Both the position numbers and the translations under genes were made by a program. 28,789 bases of DNA, taken from assembly GCA_036645575.1 (NCBI GenBank), contig JAVXNW010000020.1, positions 1-28,789 of the forward strand. The letters run 5' to 3'. The notes beneath the pieces are model-generated. The model saw nothing but the letters and a program-made list of their open reading frames with translations. It ran no database searches and was not told where the DNA came from. Source of the DNA: JAVXNW01 sp036645575 (GTDB lineage Bacteria; Bacillota; Clostridia; Christensenellales; Aristaeellaceae). Numbering within the stretch: the first letter of the stretch is position 1; every line of letters starts with the position of its first letter. Shown here piece by piece: positions 23,027 to 28,789 of the stretch.

Positions 23027-24049
23027 ATGCGGGAGCAATTAAACGAGCTTAAGGCCCGCGTTCAGGAAGAACTGCGGGCGGCGTTGGACACGGGGACGCT
23101 TGAGCAATTGCGCGTGCGCGTGATGGGGAAAAAGGGCGAAATGACCAGCATATTGCGCGGGATGGGCAAGCTGCCGGCCGAGGAGCGGCCCATCGTTGGG
23201 CAGATGGTCAACGAGGTGCGTGAATCGCTCGAGCAGGCGATGGACGAGCGAATGGCGCAGCTTCAAAAGGGCGAGAAGGATGCGCGCCTTGCGCGCGAGG
23301 CGATCGACGTGACGATGCCGGGCAAGACCCGCTCGTCGGGCGCGCTGCATCCGATGAGCCTTGTGCTGGAGGATCTCATGGACATCTTCACCGGCATGGG
23401 CTTTGAGGTGGTCGAGGGGCCTGAGGTCGAGTACGACCATTACAACTTCGAACTGCTGAACTTGCCCAAGAACCACCCGGCGCGCGACGCGCAGGACACC
23501 TTCTACATCGACGACAACGTGGTGCTGCGCACCCACACATCCCCTGTGCAGGCGCGCATCATGACCACGCGCAAGCCGCCCATCCGCATCGTGTGCCCGG
23601 GGCGCGTGTACCGCGCGGACGAGGTGGACGCGACCCATTCGCCGGTCTTTCACCAGATTGAGGGCTTGGTGGTCGATGAGCACATCTCCATTGGCGACCT
23701 CAAGGGGACGCTCGACACGTTTGCGCGCCGCCTGTATGGCGAGGGCATTCAAACGCGCTTTCGCCCCTCTTTCTTCCCGTTCACCGAGCCGTCGGCGGAG
23801 GTGGATATGACGTGCGCCAAGTGCGGCGGCAAGGGCTGTAGGATGTGCAAGGGCACCGGCTGGATTGAGGTGCTGGGCTCGGGCATGGTCAACCCCAAGG
23901 TGCTGGAATTGTGCGGAATTGATTCCAAAAAGTACACGGGCTTTGCGTTCGGCATGGGCATAGAGCGCCTGGCGATCCTGCGCTACAACGTGCCGGATAT
24001 GCGCTACCTGTACGAGAACGACCTGCGGTTCCTTGGGCAATTCCGATGA
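23027..24049 (+). CDS. pheS: Phenylalanine-tRNA ligase alpha subunit
   Basis: PheS carries the catalytic class II core of the alpha2-beta2 enzyme that charges tRNA-Phe. The 340-residue protein has an N-terminal coiled coil (about 1-100) including MGKKGEMTSILRGMGKL. Core motifs are HPMSLVLEDLMDIFTGMGFEVVEGPE, RTHTSPVQARIM, GRVYRADEVDATHSPVFHQIEGLVVD and RFRPSFFPFTEPS, with the C-terminal MGIERLAILRYNVPDMRYLYENDLRFL. Four cysteines at about 263-274 (CAKCGGKGCRMC) form the metal-binding-like loop common in this family. GAGGGGGGA precedes the ATG. The gene is controlled by the upstream T-box and followed by pheT after 21 bases. Confidence 0.97.
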   Translation: MREQLNELKARVQEELRAALDTGTLEQLRVRVMGKKGEMTSILRGMGKLPAEERPIVGQMVNEVRESLEQAMDERMAQLQKGEKDARLAREAIDVTMPGKTRSSGALHPMSLVLEDLMDIFTGMGFEVVEGPEVEYDHYNFELLNLPKNHPARDAQDTFYIDDNVVLRTHTSPVQARIMTTRKPPIRIVCPGRVYRADEVDATHSPVFHQIEGLVVDEHISIGDLKGTLDTFARRLYGEGIQTRFRPSFFPFTEPSAEVDMTCAKCGGKGCRMCKGTGWIEVLGSGMVNPKVLELCGIDSKKYTGFAFGMGIERLAILRYNVPDMRYLYENDLRFLGQFR

Positions 24050-24070
24050 GCGGGAAAGGGGAGAAGCGAC

Positions 24071-26461
24071 ATGAAAGCGCCAATCAATTGGCTTAGGGAA
24101 TATGTAAAGATCGACATGACCAGCGAGGCGTACGCGGATAAGATGGTCATGACCGGGACGGGCGTCGAGGGCATTGAGGACGTCTGCCCGTTTGAGGGCG
24201 TGGTGTGCGGCCGCGTGATGACGTGCGAGGCGCACCCCGATTCCGACCACCTGCACGTGTGCACGGTGGATGTGGGCGAGGGCGAGCCGCTCCAGATCGT
24301 GTGCGGCGCGCCGAACGTCGCCCAAGGGCAACTGGTGCCGGTGGCGCTCGTGGGCGCGCAGCTGCCGGGCGGGGTCAAGATCAAAAAGGGCAAGCTTCGG
24401 GGTGTTGAGTCAAGCGGCATGATCTGCTCAGGGCCGGAACTTTTGATTCCGGATGGGCTGTACCCCCACTGCGGCGACAAGGGGATATTGGTGTTTGAGG
24501 AGGACTACGCGCCCGGCAGTCCCGTGCGCGACATCCTGCGCCTGGACGATCAGGCGATCGATTTTGAAATACTGGCCAACCGGCCGGACTGCCTGTCGAT
24601 CTGGGGGCTTGCGCGCGAGTCGAGCGCGGTGTTGGGCGAGTACTGCGTGATGCCGGAGATCGCGGTGGAGGAGACGGGCAAGGGTCGGTTTTCCGACTAT
24701 GCGCGCGTGCAGGTGCTGGACGATCAGCTGTGCCCGCGCTACTGCGCGCGCGTGATGGAAGGCGTCAAGGTCGGCCCATCGCCCCTGTGGATGCGCGCCT
24801 ACCTGCACGCGGCGGGCGTGCGCCCGATCAACAACATCGTAGACATCACCAATTTCGTGATGCTCGAGACCGGTCACCCGATGCACGCCTTTGACCTAAG
24901 CAAGGTGAAGGATCACACGATCGTCGTCAGGCGCGCCAATCCCGGCGAGACGCTCACCACGCTAGACGGAAAGACGCACAAGCTGACGCGCGACATGCTG
25001 GTGATCGCGGACGCGGAAAAGGCGACCGGGCTTGCGGGCATCATGGGCGGCGAGGAATCCGAAATCACGCAGGACACCACCCAAGTGCTGTTTGAGTCGG
25101 CGGCGTTTGACCGCGCCAATAGCCGCCTGACCGCGCGCGCGCTGGGCATTCGAACCGAGGCGAGCGGGCGCTTTGAAAAGGGCGTGTGCAAAGAGACCAC
25201 GCTTGAGGCGCTCGAGCGCGCGTGCATGCTGGTGAACATGCTGGATTGCGCCAACGTGGTGCCCGGCGTGTTCGACCACGATCCGACGCCGCAAGCGCCC
25301 AAGGTGATCGAGGCGAGCGTCGAAAAGATCAACCGCCTGATCTCAACCGACCTCTCGGGCGAAAAAATGGCGGATATTCTGGGGCGTCTGTTCATCGACA
25401 CCACGTTAATGGGCGACACGCTCTCGAGCGAGGTGCCCGCGTGGCGGCTGGACGTGGAGGGCGAGGCCGATCTGGCGGAGGAGATATTGCGCCTGTACGG
25501 CTATCAGCACATCCCGTCAACCCTGATGAGCGGCGTCACGATGGTCGGGATGCGCTCGGAAAACCAGTATCTGGCAGACGAAGTCAAGCGCGCGCTGGTC
25601 GGCATGGGCTTTTATGAGGCGCTCAACTTCTCCTTCATCAGCCCCAATTGGCTTGCCATGCTCGGCCTTGCGCCGGAGGACGCGCGCCTGCACCCGGTCG
25701 CGCTGCGCAACCCCCTGGGCGAGGACACCTCGGTCATGCGCACGACGCTGGCCCCCTCGATGCTTGCGACGCTTGCGACAAACGTCAACCGCGGCAACGC
25801 CGGCGGCGCGCTGTTTGAGCTGTCCACCGTCTTTACGCCGACGGAGCCGGGAAAACTGCCCAACGAGCGCAAGGTGCTCGTTCTGGGCATGTACGCCGAT
25901 CAGATGGATTTTTACCAGATCAAGGACGCCTGCGTGTGCCTGCTTCAGCACTTTGGCATCGTGCCGGCCGCGCGCAAGGGCGGGGATCCCTACTACCATC
26001 CCGGCCGCAAGGCGGTTTTGATGGACGGCGAGCGCGTGATCGGGCAGTTGGGCGAGGTGCATCCCGACGTCGCCGCCGCCTTCTCGATCGAGGGAAAGCG
26101 CGTGTACCTGGCGGAAATCGATTTGGAGGCGGTCAAGGCGCTTGCGCGTCCGGTGCCGCCCGTCGCGGCGCTGCCGCGCTTCCCGGCGGTCAGCCGCGAC
26201 CTGGCGCTGGTCATGGACGAAGCGGTGGGCATTGGCCCGGTCATGGAGACCATCCGCCAAAGCGCCGGAAAAGAACTCGAGTCGGTCGGGCTGTTTGACA
26301 TCTACCGTGGCGCGCAGATGGGACAAGGCAAAAAGAGCGCCGCGTTCGCGCTCTCCTTCCGCGCGTCCGATCGGACGCTCACCGAAAGCGAAATCGCTTC
26401 CCGCATCGGAAAGGTGCTCGCGCAGGTGCAGGCGCAGTACGGGGCGGAACTGCGCAGTTAG
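24071..26461 (+). CDS. pheT: Phenylalanine-tRNA ligase beta subunit
   Basis: PheT supplies tRNA binding and editing of misacylated tyrosyl-tRNA-Phe. The 796-residue length is standard. Domains in order are an EMAP/tRNA-binding OB fold (about 40-150, with HPDSDHLHVCTVDVG and IVCGAPNVAQGQLV), the B3/B4 editing region (about 205-375, with RPINNIVDITNFVMLETGHPMHAFDLSK), B5 (about 400-475), the catalytic-like core (GMGFYEALNFSFI, LRNPLGEDTSVMRTTL) and a C-terminal anticodon-binding FDX-ACB domain (PRFPAVSRDLALVMDE, FDIYRGAQMGQGKKSAAFALSFR). GGGGAGAAG precedes ATG 24071. It is co-transcribed with pheS. A strong hairpin follows the stop. Confidence 0.97.
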   Translation: MKAPINWLREYVKIDMTSEAYADKMVMTGTGVEGIEDVCPFEGVVCGRVMTCEAHPDSDHLHVCTVDVGEGEPLQIVCGAPNVAQGQLVPVALVGAQLPGGVKIKKGKLRGVESSGMICSGPELLIPDGLYPHCGDKGILVFEEDYAPGSPVRDILRLDDQAIDFEILANRPDCLSIWGLARESSAVLGEYCVMPEIAVEETGKGRFSDYARVQVLDDQLCPRYCARVMEGVKVGPSPLWMRAYLHAAGVRPINNIVDITNFVMLETGHPMHAFDLSKVKDHTIVVRRANPGETLTTLDGKTHKLTRDMLVIADAEKATGLAGIMGGEESEITQDTTQVLFESAAFDRANSRLTARALGIRTEASGRFEKGVCKETTLEALERACMLVNMLDCANVVPGVFDHDPTPQAPKVIEASVEKINRLISTDLSGEKMADILGRLFIDTTLMGDTLSSEVPAWRLDVEGEADLAEEILRLYGYQHIPSTLMSGVTMVGMRSENQYLADEVKRALVGMGFYEALNFSFISPNWLAMLGLAPEDARLHPVALRNPLGEDTSVMRTTLAPSMLATLATNVNRGNAGGALFELSTVFTPTEPGKLPNERKVLVLGMYADQMDFYQIKDACVCLLQHFGIVPAARKGGDPYYHPGRKAVLMDGERVIGQLGEVHPDVAAAFSIEGKRVYLAEIDLEAVKALARPVPPVAALPRFPAVSRDLALVMDEAVGIGPVMETIRQSAGKELESVGLFDIYRGAQMGQGKKSAAFALSFRASDRTLTESEIASRIGKVLAQVQAQYGAELRS

Positions 26462-26466
26462 CCTAA

Positions 26467-26506
26467 TTCGTGGCGCATCGTGTCGAAAAGACGGATGCGC
26501 CACGAA
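26467..26506 (+). terminator. Long hairpin after pheT
   Basis: A perfect 13-bp inverted repeat, TTCGTGGCGCATC (26467-26479) and its complement (26494-26506), begins 6 bases after the stop. Inner TGTC/GAC-type pairing extends it. No T-run follows, so termination would depend on the stem; an RNA-stability role is an alternative. Confidence 0.65.
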
Positions 26507-26542
26507 CATATATGACAAAAGTATGACATTTCATGGAAAGCA

Positions 26543-26572
26543 TTGACACGGCATAGTTAATAATCCTATAAT
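26543..26572 (+). promoter_or_regulatory. Near-consensus sigma-A promoter for the 236-residue secreted protein
   Basis: Perfect -35 TTGACA (26543-26548) and perfect -10 TATAAT (26567-26572) are spaced by 18 bases. It is the best-matching hexamer pair in the window, suggesting strong constitutive or repressor-controlled expression. A second TATAAT at 26589 lacks a -35. Confidence 0.85.
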
Positions 26573-26607
26573 AAAAACGGGTATGCCATATAATGGAGGG
26601 CTTTGAG

Positions 26608-27318
26608 ATGAAGCGTGTGTTGCTTTTCCTGCTGGTTATGACGATGGTGCTGGGGAGCGTGCCTGCCGCAATGGCGGCCGAGGCGCAACCGGAGGCGAAG
26701 GTCAGCAAAGTAAACGCGCGGATCACCGCGTATACGGGGTATCTAAAGGAGCTGTTTGACGATACCGACAAGGGGCGCATCAGCCATGTGGGCATTGCCG
26801 ACATCAACAAGGACTACCAGCCGGAGTTGTTTTACATCCTGCGGGAGAAGTCCGGGCTGAGCCAGTTCCACTTTTGCCGTTACGAGGCGGAAGAAGTGGC
26901 GGAGTACGACATCGAGACCAACTACATCGGCGTCAATCCCACCGGCATCGGCCTTGAGCGCCGCAACCGGAAGGGCACGAGCGAGCATTGCTGGGTGTTG
27001 ACCTCGAGCGGAAAGAACCCGAACAAGTACAGCGAGAAATTGTGGAACATCTTTGACCGCGCGGATTCCAGCCTGAACAACGAAGTGAAGTTCCGCAGGG
27101 CTTGGAAAAAGAATGCCAACCGGTATTTTATCGACGAAGAGGAGACGGTCAAGTCTGCCTATATCGACGAACTCGACTGCTTTGAGCGCACGTGGCCGCT
27201 CGCCTCGGACAGGCACTACCGGAATCGCGGCTTCATCCGCAAGGTGTCCTCGCCCAGGTCTTGGACAAGCGTGCGCAGGGCGTTAAGCTACGCGGCGAAC
27301 GCATGGATGGCGTCATAG
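26608..27318 (+). CDS. Small secreted protein of unknown function
   Basis: The 236-residue product begins MKRVLLFLLVMTMVLG and has a probable cleavage site after PAAMA (about residues 20-25). No lipobox is present. ATG 26608 is chosen because GGAGGG lies 7 bases upstream; the ATG at 26593 overlaps that site. The mature part has an early helix (VNARITAYTGYLKELFDD), then VGIADINKDYQPELFYIL, which resembles the DxNxD-type calcium or repeat motif in many Clostridia secreted proteins. Aromatic and basic segments (FRRAWKKNANRYFIDEEET) follow. I do not recognise the whole protein. It sits directly upstream of a secreted Big2-type protein and behind a strong promoter, and it has its own hairpin downstream. 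Confidence 0.75.
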   Translation: MKRVLLFLLVMTMVLGSVPAAMAAEAQPEAKVSKVNARITAYTGYLKELFDDTDKGRISHVGIADINKDYQPELFYILREKSGLSQFHFCRYEAEEVAEYDIETNYIGVNPTGIGLERRNRKGTSEHCWVLTSSGKNPNKYSEKLWNIFDRADSSLNNEVKFRRAWKKNANRYFIDEEETVKSAYIDELDCFERTWPLASDRHYRNRGFIRKVSSPRSWTSVRRALSYAANAWMAS

Positions 27319-27329
27319 GTGATTGCAAA

Positions 27330-27355
27330 AGCCGTTGCGCGATTGCGCCGCGGCT
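27330..27355 (+). terminator. Hairpin after the 236-residue secreted protein gene
   Basis: AGCCGTTGCGC and GCGCCGCGGCT pair at 10 of 11 positions (one wobble) around a GATT loop, 11 bases after the stop. The following CTTAGTCC is not T-rich, so confidence as a terminator is moderate. The rest of 27356-27614 shows a near-palindrome (GCATGCCGCGGTATGC, 27421-27436) and no clear promoter. Confidence 0.5.
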
Positions 27356-27614
27356 CTTAGTCCCCCAAGTGTCCTACTGTTCTTGTCGTATTTAGCCTCG
27401 GCAATCGGCCGGGCTTTGTTGCATGCCGCGGTATGCCGCTGCATACGTTTCTAGGTAAACGATGGAGGTTGGACGCGAATTTTAATTGTCTCTATGGCCC
27501 GCAAAAAAGCGGTTGGGCGTGAAAATACGGGGTCTTCCATGGGGTAAAGTGATTGGATGGCAGGAAATAGACGCGAATGAACGAAACCGGAAAAGAAGAA
27601 GGAGGATTCTCATC

Positions 27615-28789
27615 ATGAAGCGCAAGATATGGTTGACCGCATGGCTGACCCTGCTCATATTGGCCTTCGCGGGCGGTGCGGCGATGGCGGACGAGGCGGG
27701 GACAAATGAGGCTAAAATCGGAAACACACAAGTTGAAATTCGGGATGATGCAGACATCAAGATGAACTTCTATTCGTCCGATAAGCAGAAATACTATACA
27801 ACAATGGAAGAAGCAACAGAAGACGGCGCAAAAAATATTTCTGTGGTGGGTCACGCGTTGCTGACGCAAAGCGTGGCCGTTCAGGCGGGAACGTCGCTTA
27901 CGGTTCCGAATGGAAAGAAGCTTGAGGTTTCGACAGGTACCACGCTCACCGTGAACGGAACACTGACACTGTTTTCCGACGCGCAGATGGCCGTTTCAGG
28001 TCAGATTACGGCAAAGCCGGGTTCCACGCTGGTGATCGATGGGGTTATGGACATTGGGATTGGCGGGAAGGTCACGGCGGAGGTCGATTCTAAGCTGGAT
28101 ATCGGGGACACGGCAATAATTACGGATAGCACCACTAAACAGGATGGACTGGAGATCTGGACCGACAACGTGATGGATAGTGGCGATAGAATGCCCATCC
28201 AGTCGACCAAATACCGCATCAACTACGGCCCGGCGGGCAAGGTGAATAGGATTAGTGGCATCCCGGACGATGGACTGGTGGCCAGGAACAAGAAAGTGAA
28301 GCTCAAGATTTTGGATGAATACCGCCCGTGGTTCACGGGGTGGACGGTTTCGCCTGCGATAGATCCCTCAGTTGAACTGAAGGCCTACGAGATCAAATTT
28401 AATGTAACCCGAGCCTGCACGGTGACGGCGACATTTGCTTCGCCGTCTGATCCGGAGGCGGCACCGCTCAAGGTCACGCCGGGTGCGGTGACGGTTGAAA
28501 TTGGCAAGACGGCGCGGCTGGTGGCCTCGAAAGATGGCGCGGCGGTTGCGGCAAATTGGCTGAGCAATGCGCTGAGGGTTGTGTCGGTGGACGAGAACGG
28601 GCTTGTGTATGGCTTGGCCGAGGGCAGCACGACGGTCACGGCGATGTTTGGAAACGAGCGCGCGAGCTGCACGGTGACGGTGACCAAGCCAGTGACGCCC
28701 GGCCCGACCCCGATCCCGGAGAGCGAGCCCGACGCGAGCGAGACGGTGATCGGCGTCTGGACAGACGAGCTGGCGGTCGCCAAGAAGGG
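27615..28789 (+). CDS. Secreted solenoid/Big2-domain surface protein (3' partial)
   Basis: The frame opens at ATG 27615, behind a strong AAGAAGGAGGA, and stays open to the window end, so 391 residues are visible and the C-terminus is missing. The N-terminus is a signal peptide (MKRKIWLTAWLTLLILAFAG, likely cleavage after AAMA). Residues of about 55-175 form a beta-solenoid-like region (YYTTMEEATEDGAKNISVVG; KLEVSTGTTLTVNGTLTL) of the kind seen in the gene at the window start. An InlB-B-repeat-like segment (about 200-280) and one Big2-like domain (about 288-360: VTPGAVTVEIGKTARLVAS, VVSVDENGLVYGLAEGSTTV) follow. A Pro-rich linker (TPGPTPIPESEP) then leads into unseen sequence. A surface or matrix role is inferred from this architecture. 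Confidence 0.85.
   Translation, partial: MKRKIWLTAWLTLLILAFAGGAAMADEAGTNEAKIGNTQVEIRDDADIKMNFYSSDKQKYYTTMEEATEDGAKNISVVGHALLTQSVAVQAGTSLTVPNGKKLEVSTGTTLTVNGTLTLFSDAQMAVSGQITAKPGSTLVIDGVMDIGIGGKVTAEVDSKLDIGDTAIITDSTTKQDGLEIWTDNVMDSGDRMPIQSTKYRINYGPAGKVNRISGIPDDGLVARNKKVKLKILDEYRPWFTGWTVSPAIDPSVELKAYEIKFNVTRACTVTATFASPSDPEAAPLKVTPGAVTVEIGKTARLVASKDGAAVAANWLSNALRVVSVDENGLVYGLAEGSTTVTAMFGNERASCTVTVTKPVTPGPTPIPESEPDASETVIGVWTDELAVAKK

Noticed and set aside
23039..24331. 430-codon minus-strand frame antisense to pheS
   Set aside because: pheS is certain from motifs; the antisense product is His/Arg/Leu-rich without domains.
25517..26518. 333-codon minus-strand frame antisense to pheT
   Set aside because: Antisense shadow of a well-supported gene, with no start signal.
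1..28789. Partial surface genes at both ends could mean one gene on a circular element
   Set aside because: The right-end gene and the left-end gene share domain types but nothing shows continuity. The window carries chromosomal core genes (pheST, sepF, divIVA) and no plasmid or phage replication genes.

Overview
The window looks like a chromosomal segment of a spore-forming, GC-rich member of the Bacillota (class Clostridia). The evidence is the DivIVA/SepF/YlmE/YlmH division cluster, CotF-type spore coat genes, the IreB-RuvX-YrzB block, and a Phe T-box riboswitch ahead of pheST. I cannot fix a genus from sequence alone. GC-rich codon use leaves many long open frames antisense to real genes; these are not annotated.

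Layout. Bases 1-6618 are the 3' part of a giant secreted repeat protein (solenoid repeats, Big_3-like and two C-terminal Big2-like Ig domains). A strong hairpin and a decayed IS3-type insertion end follow. On the minus strand come recX and a secreted protein of unknown function (8982 to 6910). A plus-strand pair of small CotF-type coat proteins (9118-9614) ends at a bidirectional terminator. This faces a minus-strand lgt-pncB unit (12045 to 9735), which has a good sigma-A promoter and a small overlapping leader ORF. From a divergent promoter at 12381 runs the division/envelope cluster: HlyD-like membrane protein, ylmE, sepF, ylmH, divIVA, then DUF5665, lspA and rluD (to 18548). Next are a PRC-barrel gene, a YtxH-like gene and an AI-2E-family permease. 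A sigma-A promoter inside the permease gene drives ireB and a fused ruvX-yrzB gene. A lone sulfotransferase gene (21814-22593) follows. Then comes the Phe T-box leader with pheS-pheT (to 26461), a small secreted protein under a near-consensus promoter, and the 5' part of another secreted solenoid/Big2-type protein that runs off the window at 28789. That last gene has no stop codon inside the window.

How the genes work together. Lgt and LspA perform the first two steps of lipoprotein maturation. SepF, DivIVA, YlmE and YlmH belong to the septum-associated cluster. PheST is controlled by uncharged tRNA-Phe. The secreted genes at both ends indicate surface or matrix functions.

Most unusual points: an in-frame fusion of RuvX with the normally separate YrzB (DUF1292) protein; absence of alaS from a neighbourhood where it is usually present; a SepF whose linker carries eight copies of a six-residue repeat; an orphan HlyD-type adaptor heading the division cluster; a leader ORF overlapping the lgt start; and a stand-alone sulfotransferase with its own control region. 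I see no CRISPR array, no tRNA or rRNA gene, no intact mobile element and no obvious multi-gene defence system.
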